Origin: Pigoraptor vietnamica
Taxonomy: Eukaryota; Opisthokonta; Filasterea
NCBI GenBank assembly: GCA_943704525.1
Contig: CALSCQ010002445.1
Span: 1 to 17,896 of the forward strand
Direction of reading: 5' to 3'
DNA: 17,896 nucleotides
The notes below the pieces were generated by a model that worked only from the letters and a program-made list of their open reading frames with translations, had not been told where the DNA came from and did not search any database. Below are positions 1-9,759 of the stretch, in pieces. Within the stretch, counting starts at the first letter, position 1; each line of letters begins with the position of its first letter. The position numbers were made by a program, and so were the translations under genes.

Positions 1-51
1 TAACACAAAGGCACAGCGACGTCGACGTTTCCAAACCCCAGCGTTACCCAC

Positions 52-2419
52 CGGCGTAGTGCGGGAACTCAAAGATGTTGGGTGGTGTCATGCTCACGGC
101 CTGGAATTCGGCGCGGATGTTGCTGATGCGCGTGTTGACGTACGAGGCGCTGCCCATGGAGGGACGGATGGTCAGCTGCGCCGCTACGAAGGTCGCAGGG
201 CCAAGCCCGCGCAGTACCGCCTAACCCTGACCCTGGCACAACAATGCAATACAAGTGAAACACGCAGTGTGCGGTGCACAACATACGAGTGCACGACGCA
301 CCTGTCGTCCGGCACCGGCCCGTCGTAGATGACGTTGTTGTTAGAGTCGACTGCGCACATGCAGCGTTAAAGTACAGCGGAAAAGATAGGTAAACTATAG
401 ACATCTGCCATTCTGGATAGCATCAGGCAAGCGATTCACGAGGGCTCCTTACTGTGTGCCATGAAAAACTCGAAGTCGTCCTGCACGCGCACGCACGTCC
501 GTCAGTATGCCGACGCGCGCAACAACACTAATCCAACAGACAAGACGCCAACAACTCACCGCCGACACGCCGTTGTAGGGGTTCGCAATGTTGCCGTACT
601 GGTGCGTCCAGCCGCTGTGCGCAAGGACAGTGACAACAGCACAAAATGAGACAGCAATACAGAGGGACGCTGAGACGATAACCGACTTCGACTTCACCTT
701 CCACCGCCTCAAGACACGCGGTAAAATTCGATCGCAAACAACGCAGGGCAATTTGAGACGTACTGCGAGATCATGGTGCCGCCCTTCGTGATCATGTACT
801 TGAGCGCAGACACGACATTGGGGGCGTTCCTACAATTGGAGGGCGCGTCAGAGTTCCAACAAGCATGGGAAGGCCCAACGGTGGTAAAGGGGATGGCAGG
901 TGTGAGCTGCATGTATACATGCGCGCAGTGCTCTGTTACACATCTCACCTCAGTTTAATCTGCGTGGGCGTTCCGCCGTTCTCAGCGCCTATGGCCAGTG
1001 CACGCGTCAGATGCAACTGACATTTGAAAATGCGTAGAGAATGCAGACGAGGCGCAGTGCCGGACACCTACCAAGGGGGTCGCGGTAGTACGGAAACACG
1101 CCGAAGGAAAAGGGGATCTTCTTGGAGAACAGATAATCTGCCCACGCATGTGGTCAGAACCAGGATGAGTGCGCGTGTTTACTGTCTAACCGACGCTTAA
1201 GACAAAACCACAAGTGCACACACACACACACACACACACACACAAGCACACACACGACTAAGATTTGCACACACCCGCAATGGCGCGGAGCTGCGCCGGG
1301 TCGGCGGTGGGCCCAATGTCCTCGAGGCGGATGAGTGCGCGGCGGCGCGGCACAACGGCAGGGTTCATCCACTCGAACATTTGGTCTGCGGAGGCGCGCA
1401 ACGCGATCCATATTGAGTACGTTGTGCTGACTGAGGCGCACACACACGCACACACGCACGCACGAAACTGCACACAAACACACACACACGGACACACACA
1501 CACACACGCACACACACACACACACATGCCACGGGGGCGCGCGGGCAAACACAAACATATTGGCACAATCGCACAGATACAACAAGCACAGCTATACGCA
1601 CCCGCAAGCACGAGGTACTGGCTGCGCTCGTCGATGTAGCTCAGCGGAATCTCTCCAAAGTACGTGAGCATTCCGCCGCGCACGACGTAAGGGAACGTCG
1701 TTGCATCCGAGCGCACGGCGGTGGCGACAACGGTGGCGCCCGTTGCGTTGAGGTTCGAGTACGTCATGATGCCGCCCTGGTTGAGGAGGTTGCGCTGCAG
1801 GTTGTACCCCTTGTACGCGATGGTCCCCACCGACGCCGTGTCAAGAATGTACGGCACAAACCCAAACTTGGCGAAGAAGACGTCAAAGCCCAGCTTGTTA
1901 GCCAGCTGCCATATGTTGTAGCCCATCCACACGACGGGGCGCTGCGCAGACGCCACGTCGTTCAAGAAGGCCGCGGGGATCGGCTCGTCGTACGTCGACC
2001 CAATGTAAAACGTCACCGTGTTCTTGCCGACATCGCCAGCCACGTACTGGCTCACGGGCTTGGCGGTGTAGGTGCCGTACCCACTCGGCGTGTTCATGCC
2101 GCCTGTTCGCGGAAGAGGGGGGGGGGGGGGGGGGGGGGGGGAGGGGCTGTGAGTGCACTGTTCAAAAGTGACAACAACGCGGCGCACACGGATGCGCGCA
2201 CACACAGAGCAGTTGCCGCACGACACAATACCCACAGAGGTTGGCGATCATGAGGCCATACTGCTCGCCCAGAAAGCCCCAGGGACCCGTCGTGTCGTAC
2301 ACAATAAGGCAGTTCGGCGGTATCGTCGCTGCGGGTGCCACGCGCGCACAGCACAGCAGCGCAAAGAGCGCGCATGCGAGCGTTGCCCCCGCGCGCCATT
2401 TCGCATTCCCTTGCGCCAT
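52..2419 (-). CDS. Secreted DUF2334 (polysaccharide-deacetylase-like) protein, 3' end outside window
   Basis: The start is ATG at 2419-2417, followed by a hydrophobic signal peptide of about 30 residues. Exons, in order: 2419-2236, 2102-1602, 1385-1275, 1137-1068, 829-764, 614-560, 480-453, 350-302, 149-52. All phases agree, giving 387 residues so far; an intron then starts at 51 and the gene leaves the window. DUF2334 landmarks appear in family order: LIVYDTTGP, PVSQYVAGDVG, VVWMGYNIWQL, ALIRLEDIGP, FSFGVFPYYRDP, GGTMIS then HGWTHQYGN, DDFEFFMAH and IFEFPHYA. By family knowledge DUF2334 is related to NodB-type deacetylases, so RLED and HGWTHQ probably occupy the metal and catalytic positions. 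The substrate is unknown; signal peptide plus family suggest a cell-surface or extracellular polysaccharide. The 5'ss of intron 4 (GTGTCC) and the start of the last exon are the least certain junctions. One exon is only 28 nt. Confidence 0.9.
1217..1255. repeat. CA microsatellite in DUF2334 intron 3
   Basis: This is an uninterrupted (CA)14 followed by a short imperfect extension. It reads as TG repeats in the sense of the gene and lies inside the intron at 1138-1274. Confidence 0.95.
1438..1527. repeat. Imperfect CA-rich tract in DUF2334 intron 2
   Basis: CA/CG dinucleotide-rich DNA fills much of the intron at 1386-1601. It creates long cysteine/valine-rich shadow reading frames on the minus strand that are not coding. 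Confidence 0.9.
2117..2141. repeat. 25-nt G homopolymer in DUF2334 intron 1
   Basis: Twenty-five consecutive G on the plus strand, then A and four more G. In the sense of the gene this is a C run ending about 13 nt before the intron 1 acceptor AG (2104-2103), so it takes the place of the polypyrimidine tract. The intron is 2103-2235. Run length is prone to sequencing error. Confidence 0.95.
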
Positions 2420-2610
2420 CTTCGGTCATACACACACCACTCACTTCGAAGACAGGGAGGAGCGAGGGACTGATGAACTCTGATGCACGTTGAGCGGTCT
2501 TTTATACCCGCGTACGCCACAGAGACGACAGACGGGAAGCGACACGCGGCATGGATAGGTGCGACGGCCACTGGGTGACTCCCCCCAGACTCCTTACTTC
2601 CAACCAACAG

Positions 2611-2687
2611 GCACACATACACCCACGCACACACACACACACACCACACACACACACACACACCACACACATACCACACACACACAT
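2611..2687. repeat. CA microsatellite, intergenic
   Basis: Interrupted CA repeats (ACACAC blocks separated by CACCACAC interruptions). It lies upstream of both flanking genes and is the only large simple repeat of the left half that is outside an intron. Confidence 0.95.
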
Positions 2688-3024
2688 GGCTGTCGCCGAC
2701 GCCAAGATAGCCGCAAGATAGCCGCTGTGCGCGTAAGCTGTTGGCGGGACGGTGCCTCATGGGTCGGTGAGATCCGAGGTACAAACCATTGTTTACAGTC
2801 GATGGACAAACGGGGGTGACGGGCATATCCTCAGCTCCGTTACCGCGGCTGCACGGCGTGGGCGCGTGTGAGTGTGAGAGGACGCGCGGGAAGAGTGCCG
2901 AGAGTGAAGTTCTCTGCCCGTGTGCACACGGCAACGGAATAAAGGGACACGGCAACGAAGTAACATCACGCACGCAGTAACGAATCGATTATCCGAGATC
3001 TCGGTCAATTTGGCCAAGCGTTAC

Positions 3025-3049
3025 AGGGGTACTACCCCTGACTTCGGGG
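3025..3049. other. Two overlapping, mutually exclusive hairpins
   Basis: AGGGGTACTACCCCT (3025-3039) is a perfect palindrome with a one-base centre. Its CCCC arm (3035-3038) can also pair with GGGG at 3046-3049. Function is unknown; it lies in the intergenic region. Confidence 0.5.
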
Positions 3050-3107
3050 GCAGAGCTCTCACTGAGGACGTGGAGGTGCGCGATAGTACTCGCGTGTCTG
3101 CATGATG

Positions 3108-3117
3108 TCTCGCGAGA
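3108..3117. promoter_or_regulatory. TCTCGCGAGA palindrome
   Basis: A perfect 10-bp palindrome and the only copy I found. In animals this exact sequence is a core-promoter element of housekeeping genes; whether any factor reads it in this organism is unknown. It lies in the divergent region upstream of the Crinkler-like gene. Confidence 0.2.
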
Positions 3118-3420
3118 GCGGTGATGTGACGCCATTATTTTTGTTCGAAGAATGGTTGCGTTGAATTGTCCTTAAAGCGGGTTAACCTCTTCTGCTGCTT
3201 TTTTTTTATGCTCTTTATATTCGAAGTAGGCCTCTGCAAGGCGGACGCCACACACAACATGCCCTGGAAACGCTCTCCTTCCCCCTCTCCGCTTGGAGAA
3301 AGATCTAAGATTGCGCGACAGGAGGAGTGAGTTGTGCTTTTTGGGGGCAGGTACATTAGCAGTGCATGACCCCTCCTTTCTCATTGCGTTACACAACTGG
3401 TTTGCGTCTCGTTCGGCAGG

Positions 3421-6309
3421 AGTGAGGCAGCGGCCCTCCGCGCCCATTCAAACGGGCGCTCTCATTGTCGTCGACGTAAATGGCCTCCCTTTCGTTCCGG
3501 TTCCCAACGGCTTGGTGACCCTTGCGGTGGTGAATGCCATCATGAACCACTTGGGCGTTCCTGCGTCGGAAATTGTACTCGTCGACAAGGCCAACGCGAA
3601 CAACGCGATCGCTCACTGTCATCTACGTGTTATTTGGCAAAGGAATGTGAGTACCTCGCTGCAGCCTCACAGCGAAGTGGACTCGAGGTTGTGTTGGATT
3701 TGATTGCGCGCGGTTGCTCACCACACGGCGCTGGCGCAGGCACCCCGACGACTGTCGTCCGCAAGGATGTTGCAAACGAGCGGTACCGTGCGCTGTTGAT
3801 TGCCCAAAAAAGCGAGGGGTAAGTTACACTATAAATTGCCCCAAAAAAGCGAAGGGTGCGTTACACGGGCCGCGTGGCCTGTGGAGCGATTGCTTGCCGT
3901 GTGTGATTACAACTGATGACCGTTTGTCGGTGACTCACCGCAGCCTTCAGCCTTTCCTCCGTCTCCTCGAATGCTTCGGTGTGTTCCGTACGCCTCCCCT
4001 TGTCGACACGAACTGGAGCGATGACTTGAAACAGTACGTGCAAACGCACCTGACGGGGCTACGAGCGGCGTTCGAGAGCGAGTTGGCGAGCATGTCGAAC
4101 TATCCGAAGGGCTCTTTGACCCCGACGGCGACGTTCGTGGGGGTCCGCGCCGTGGAATTCCAGTGCAGGCGCCCTGATCTCCCCTCCGATGAAGTCTCGG
4201 CTGTCCTCAACGCCTTTTTCGCCGACACAGTCCCTGCCGGGGGAATCAAAAGCCGCACTCGTTCGTCCTCGAATGCTACGAGAGCGCGCTGTACGCGTAC
4301 GCGTCGTCTCGCTTCGATGGGGACCGCGATAGGGAGGCGCAGCTGCATTACGAGATGCAGTTCCCGGTCTTCTCCGATATGATTCGCGCGCTCTCGCCGA
4401 AGTTGCAGGTGTCCGTCGACTCGTACTTGAGCGACTACGCAACGTACCTTGATAAGAAGAAGAAGGAGCGGAATGAGCGTCACGCAGACATCGCAGTCAA
4501 AATCCGCGGTGCGAAGCGGCTTGCGCCGGTGCTGCTTGTTGAGGTCGATCCGACTCCTCCCGACGACGGCGATCACAAGGCCCTCGAGAAGATGGCTACG
4601 ATGATGCTCGTCGCACTCGAAAACCACGTGACAAACGTGTGGGTAAACCGAACGGACGACGCACGCGCGCGCGCATCGAAGCTTGCCGTGTTTGGCATGC
4701 TGATCAACAGGCACGTGGTGGAGGTCGTCGCCATGACCCCGGCTCCCTTCGATTCCTTGCCGATGGATGCGTTGACGCAGCCCTGTGTTCGCGGCATCTT
4801 GCACGAGCGTCTCGACTCGATCTGTCTCGTCGACGCCAACAACGACCGTCGCGTGTCCGCGGGAGACTTTCGGCGACTCGCGCATTGGTTTGCGATCATG
4901 CGCCAGTACGCCGTCCGGCTCTCCGACGCTATTTGGTGACGCGAGGAATATCAGACTGATTATTCCCCCGTTTGTAGCTGACTTGCCGAGTTCGAGGGCG
5001 ACGGACAGCAGCAAGAATGCGTCGAGCAAGAAGAGTGCGTCGGGGGGTCGGTCACGAAAGGCACAGGGACCGGTCGATGATGATTCGGGCGTGTCGAGCT
5101 CGGCCGCTCTTATCCAACTTGCGTGGGATTTTGCGCGCGACAATGGCCTCAGCCTGTATCGTCTTGTTCACTCCGTGGGTGTGCTGCTAAAGCCGGGCGG
5201 GAATGCTCCGATTGCAACAGCGGACCCGTCTTATAAGCTGTAACCACTCCTGGCATTATGGCCGTTGTTTGTCTTGATACGTAACAGCGTGGCTGATGTA
5301 GTATCTCCGCTGATTTCATCCAGTCACGAAGCACAATCGTCTACATTGCCACGGCAGTCACCGGCGAGCACTGCTGTGTCATCGTCAAGCACGCGACGCG
5401 CGTTACCGAACCCGCTCGGCTGAAGGATGTGCCGGGCGTCGTCCCTGTTCGCATGTCGCGAACCTTGGAAGACGGGCGTTACGTTCTCGTGGAGCCCGTG
5501 CTGTCGGAGCCCGAAATTTCTCAACCCGTCGATGTAGGGCATACTGTACAAAAAATAGTGTTATTGACGGCATTCGCGTAACTTACGCCCTGCCGTTTGC
5601 CATGGCTGATGCAGGCACTTCGCTTGAAGCACTTGCTAACGTACACGGCGCTGGCGTTGTCCACCGCGACATCAAGCCCGGCGTCGTCCGCTCGGACGGC
5701 TGTCGGTATTACCTTATTGACTTTGACCTTGCGGAGGCGATGGGCGAGAATGGTCGTGTGCCCGGTCGTGTCGGAACTGCGGTTCGTAATTTTCAAATGC
5801 GTCACAGATTGTTTGCCAATTCGCAACTTTGTTGCTGTGCGCTGTTGTTCGTTGTGTCGTGCATATGCGTGTGAATGCCTTGCGCGTACACCCCTGTTGT
5901 TCGTTGTGTCGTGCATATGCGTGTGAATGTCTTGCGCGTACGGGTGTACCTGTGTGCGTGTGCTTTTTTTATGTCTGTTTGTATACACGTGCGTGTGCGC
6001 TGATGTTTGTGTGTTTGTACGCTCTTGTACATATTTTTTCGCCCACCTCGTGCAATCGTGAGCCTCTCATGCAACCCTGTAGGGTTAATCGCACCGGAAG
6101 CGTTCGGGCCCACGGCCTACATGAACCCGGCTTCAGGCCTGTGGTCGTTGGAGCGCACGTTGCGAGCCCTCACCCATTGTCAGTCCAGCTCGTCGTGGGA
6201 GGCTGTCGATACAATTATCAGTCGCCTGCTTTGTAGTGACGCAGCTCTGCGCGGATCAGCGCGCGAAGCGTTGGCGTATGTGCGCACACTGCTGGAGACG
6301 GTTCTTTAA
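3421..6309 (+). CDS. Crinkler-like protein (beta-grasp header, nuclease-like domain, protein kinase), disrupted or with micro-introns
   Basis: Blocks of one protein appear in order but in changing frames: about 3421-3646, then up to 3818, 3944 to about 4229, about 4253-4905, about 4946-5174, 5324 to about 5545, about 5557-5785 and 6083-6309 (stop TAA). Clear introns are 3819-3943 (GTAAGT), 5175-5323 (GTGGGT) and 5786-6082. The first block resembles a ubiquitin-like header (ALIVVDVNGLPFVPVP). The middle resembles PD-(D/E)XK nucleases: ADIAV at about 4484-4498 and LLVEVD ending at 4549, where the usual EXK lysine is Asp. The end is a kinase: VIVKH, VVHRDIKPG (5656-5682), DFD instead of DFG (5719-5727) and IAPEAFG. 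The catalytic-loop Asn after DIKPG is absent. Crinkler-type effectors often combine these domains; here they would act on host or competitor cells, but that is inference. No ATG start is convincing, and four frame changes lack ordinary introns, so a pseudogene is quite possible. Confidence 0.5.
3799..3866 (+). repeat. Tandem duplication across a splice donor
   Basis: Copy 1 (3799-3829) and copy 2 (3835-3866) share ATTGCC-CAAAAAAGCGA and GTTACAC ends. Copy 1 carries the exon end and donor GTAAGT at 3819; copy 2, inside the intron, carries GTGCGT at the matching place. Only copy 1 keeps the reading frame with the acceptor at 3943. Confidence 0.85.
5842..5941 (+). repeat. 52-bp period tandem duplication in an intron
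   Basis: Copy 1 (5842-5889) and copy 2 (5894-5941) are 48-nt blocks that differ at one base (C or T at the fifth base of GAATGYCTTGC). They lie in the last intron of the Crinkler-like gene (5786-6082). The near identity points to a recent duplication. Confidence 0.95.
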
Positions 6310-6429
6310 AGTGAATGAACACATCGTCAACAGGCGTGCTTTCATTGTCCACACTCTTCGGGCAACTTCGTGCTGACCAGGCACAACGGCGCCCGCCACG
6401 CACCGCGCAGCAGCAGTGCAGCGAATGGC
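6310..6429. other. Convergent 3' intergenic spacer
   Basis: Only 120 bp separate the stop codons of the Crinkler-like gene and CCT7, which point at each other. No AATAAA was seen on either strand; the two 3' UTRs probably overlap. Confidence 0.6.
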
Positions 6430-9400
6430 CTATCGCGGGCGGCCGCGGCCACGCCCACGGGCGGCGGGGTTGTCCTGGGCCTGAGGGTTCTTCACCGTTT
6501 CATCGACAGAGAGGATGAGGCACGCAGCCTCCGAAGCCGCCGTGATGGCGTTGATCTTGACAAGGGCGGGCTCCCACACGGTCGCGAGGTAGTTGTCGGC
6601 AATGTCCTCGTTAAGCACGTCGACACCGAACCAGCGGCCACTCCCTGCAACGCAACAGGACAGCAGTGAGACGCGCGTACCCATTTGAACCAATGCCATT
6701 ACTCTAGCTGCTGCGCGCAGACGCTCATACAGACGGGCGCGCACTTCCACGCACCATCCTTCTGGGCGTGCTTGTGCCTGAGCTTGTTGAGGACGTTCGT
6801 CGAATCGAACCCGGCGTTGTCGCACAACTGGCGCGGGATGACCTCGAGGGCCTTGGCAAAGGCGCCAATGATAAGCTGCGACTTGCCCGCAATCGTGCGA
6901 GAGTACTCGCGGAGATACTTGCTCAGCTCCATCTGCGAAGAAAGAGACACGGGAGACAATCGCACGGCCGTTAGCGCGAGTCAACACAGAACAGATCATA
7001 TTGCGCGCACAGAGGCTATAATCCTGCACCACACCGCTAAACGTAAGGCTTCCGCGCACCTCAATGGCGCCGCCACCCGCGACGACCGAGTCGTTCTTGA
7101 CAGCGCGGCGCACAATCATAATGGCGTCGTGCAGCGAGCGCTCCGTCTCGGCAATAAACTGCTCCGCGCCACCCCGGATGATGAGCGTGCACGTCTTGGC
7201 CGCGGGGCACCCCGTGAACAGGTTGTAGCTGCGCGCGGAGAGAAGTGGGTTAGACGAAAGCATGACATCATGTGCCTGTGTGCGTGCAAGACGCAGGCGC
7301 GCAAGTTCCATGGATTGTGAGCAACAACAGAGACAGTCACACGCACACAACATAGCTCCATGAGATTGCGCACAGCAGAGACAGACACAGGCACAGCACG
7401 CACCGCTCGCCACCAATCTGGCGCTCCTCAAACAGCGCGCACGTGCCGAGCACATCGCCCGAGAGGCCGTTGACCGACGTCTGGATCGCACCGCCGCACG
7501 CCTTCATCGTGCGCTTCAGGTCGTCCTCGGGCACGCGCCCCGCGCAGAAAATGTCCCTGTCGGCGAAGAACTGCGTCGCGACGTCGCCAATGGGCAGCTT
7601 CGAGAGCACGACCTTGGCGCCGCTCTGGTGGATCTTCTCCAGCTTGCTGTAGAGGATCTGCCACTCGGCGTCCACGATCGACTGGTAGTCCTGCACGCTG
7701 TCGACGCGAATTTCGGCGTTCTCGCGCTCGGCCTTGAGCTCGAGCTCAATGTTGAGGAGGGCGATCTTCGGGTCGATGTACTTCTTGGGCTGCATTTCAA
7801 AGCCGGCGTACGAAAACGTCTTCTTGAACGCCACGCCCGCCACGAGCAGCGAGTCCTGCGACGGACGGAGAACGTCAGCAGCAGAACCGGAAAAAAAAAA
7901 GTGTGTTACATGCACCAGAGAAACAAAGAAACGAAAACTCAAGCGCGTACCGGCACACACTGACGACACACAGACAGCAGGTCACAAAGGCCACACAGGG
8001 CGCCGACGAGAGCCCCACCTCGAGGGCGCCGCCCTGCACGCGCTTGGTGCCAATCATGTTGAGGGGAAGGTCCTCGTCGAGGAGCATGACGGCATCGACG
8101 ACCATCTTGGAGAAGAAGTCCTTCTGGTGGGCAATCAGCTTCGAGTTCATCGCAGTCGACGCGCACTTCTCAAGCAGGGACCGCCGCTCGCTGAACACGG
8201 CGGGCGCGTTGGTCAGTTGCATGCGGGACAGACGAAGACGGGACCAGGGACCACGGCTTGCATCGGATTGCACGCTTGCTCCAACAAAGACACTCACGCA
8301 GCATCCTGCATGTTGATCTTGACCGAGATCTCGCGAATTTTGCTCACGGCCTGAAGAATGTTGAGTGAGGAGGCGGAGCACATACAAACCGCCCCACCAG
8401 CTCACACCCACCCACACCCGCGTGCATACGCACACAACACACACACACACCTACATGCATACGCACAATACCCACCCACACCCACATGCATACACACACA
8501 ACAACCACCCCCGTATGCATACACACACAACACCCACCCACACCCGCATGCATACACACACAACAACCACCCCCGTATGCATACGCACAATACCCACCCA
8601 CACCCACATGCGTACACACACAACACCCCACCCACACCCACATGCAGACACACACAACACCCGCCCATACCCCCATGCATACACACACAACAACCACCCC
8701 CATATGCATACGCACACAACACACACGTGTGGAATCCCACACAGAACGTCACGGCCAAAACCACGCACCAGCGACGTCGCGAGGCGGAACGAGCGGATGA
8801 TCGTCTGCGGGTGCACGCTCTCCTCCACAAAGGGCTTGGCCTCCTTGAGGAATTCGCCGGCGAGCATGACGACGCTGGTGGTGCCGTCACCGACCTCGGC
8901 GTCCTGCGACTTAGCAATGTCGACGAGCGTCTTTGCCGCGGGATGCACAATGTCCAGCAGCTTCATGATGGTCGCGCCGTCGTTCGAGATCGTCACGCGG
9001 CCTGCGCACGCCGACAAGTGCTGTTGAGACACGCGTAACTGCGACTCGCACGCGCACGACGCACTCTAACAAACGCATCGAACCACTCGTGCAAGTTACA
9101 CCTCAGCATACAAAGGCGCAAGCAGTGAGAGACGCCAATAAAAGCGATATCGCGGCTCATGCACGCACCGCCCTGGTCGACGACGAGCTTGTCCATTCCG
9201 CGGGGACCGAGGGTGGTGCGGACAGTGTCCACGACGGCCTGGCACGCGTTGATGTTGCTGATGAGCTGCGGCTTGCCCTGGGACGTGTCTGTGCCTTCCT
9301 TCAGGAGAATGATTTGCGGTTGCTGCGGAAAAGAGCGCGGGGGATTTCTTCATGAGACACACGGACGCGACCGGGATCCACTACAAGGCACGAAGAGACA

Positions 9401-9759
9401 AAAAGCCACCAACGAAGGGCGGGCGGTGAATGGCCAAAGGAAGGAGTGAAAAGCAAGGAGACAAAGGCGGCAAAGGCGATAAAGGGCAACAAGCGCAAGG
9501 GACGTGGGCGCACACGGCGTGTCTTGCAAAGCGAGTGCGATCGTGCACAACACCACGATATGTCACACAGCGCAACAACACAAACACAATTGCAAAAAGA
9601 AAATCGCACACAATATTCGCACATTGAAGATCCTGTTTGCGAATATAGTTCGCGATACACACATGTACACACTATCCGACACACACGAAACACACACACA
9701 CTGACGCGCACACACAAATAATACACGAAACACACCATCATAGGCATCGGCGCGGCCAT
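6430..9759 (-). CDS. CCT7: T-complex protein 1 subunit eta (CCT7), complete, nine exons
   Basis: Eta subunit of the cytosolic group II chaperonin CCT/TRiC, which folds actin, tubulin and other proteins with ATP. Exons, in order: 9759-9736, 9322-9169, 9001-8769, 8350-8298, 8190-8019, 7855-7404, 7228-7060, 6932-6755, 6644-6430. They sum to 1650 nt, or 549 residues, the usual length. ATG at 9759 gives a short leader exon of eight residues joined to [16 protein letters not shown], matching the family start. Visible landmarks are [38 protein letters not shown] (nucleotide binding), VQGGALE joined to [40 protein letters not shown] and [14 protein letters not shown]. The tail ends in an arginine/glycine run (GRGRGRPR). 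Intron 3 (8351-8768) holds a minisatellite. It is divergent from FIS1. Identification as eta rather than another CCT subunit rests on the IILLKEGTD start and FEMQPKKY. Confidence 0.97.
8402..8728. repeat. Minisatellite of 28-33 nt units in CCT7 intron 3
   Basis: ATGCAT (or a close variant) recurs at 8422, 8455, 8487, 8515, 8548, 8577, 8609, 8642, 8674 and 8704, spaced 28 to 33 nt. Between the sites, CACACACAACA is followed by either CCCACCCACACCC (longer units) or ACCACCCCC (shorter units). The two unit types are interspersed, suggesting higher-order duplication. The array fills most of the 418-nt intron. Confidence 0.95.

Larger units (their letters stand above)
2420..3207. promoter_or_regulatory. 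Divergent intergenic region, DUF2334 / Crinkler-like
   Basis: About 790 bp with no convincing coding sequence lie between two genes transcribed away from each other, so both promoters should be here. It contains the CA microsatellite at 2611-2687, palindromes at 2983-2990 (AATCGATT), 2993-3004 (CCGAGATCTCGG) and 3108-3117 (TCTCGCGAGA), a pair of overlapping hairpins at 3025-3049, and a T-rich stretch around 3130-3207. No TATA box or other defined element could be assigned. Confidence 0.5.

Noticed and set aside
2248-2973. 241-codon minus-strand frame upstream of the DUF2334 start
   Set aside because: It runs through the CA microsatellite and antisense to no gene. The DUF2334 start at 2419 with its signal peptide is in another frame.
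3208-3328. ATG at 3208 or 3259 as the start of the Crinkler-like gene
   Set aside because: The frame is open to 3328, but its natural donor (GTGAGT at 3326) does not join the header-like block in phase; only a weak GTAGGC donor at 3226 would. I left the start undecided.
4936-4954. A 19-nt GT...AG segment as a micro-intron at the third frame break
   Set aside because: Removing it creates a TGA stop at the junction.
4100-5143. 347-codon minus-strand frame opposite the Crinkler-like gene
   Set aside because: The plus strand shows nuclease-like and kinase-like blocks plus canonical introns. The antisense frame has no recognisable motif and is a by-product of GC-rich codon bias.
8402-8728. Regular 28-33 nt repeats resembling a CRISPR array
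   Set aside because: The whole unit is repeated with no unique spacers, it lies inside a spliced intron of CCT7, and the host is eukaryotic. It is a minisatellite.
8344-9038. Long plus- and minus-strand frames rich in His/Thr/Pro or Cys/Val
   Set aside because: They are translations of the CA/TG minisatellite extended into antisense CCT7 exons.
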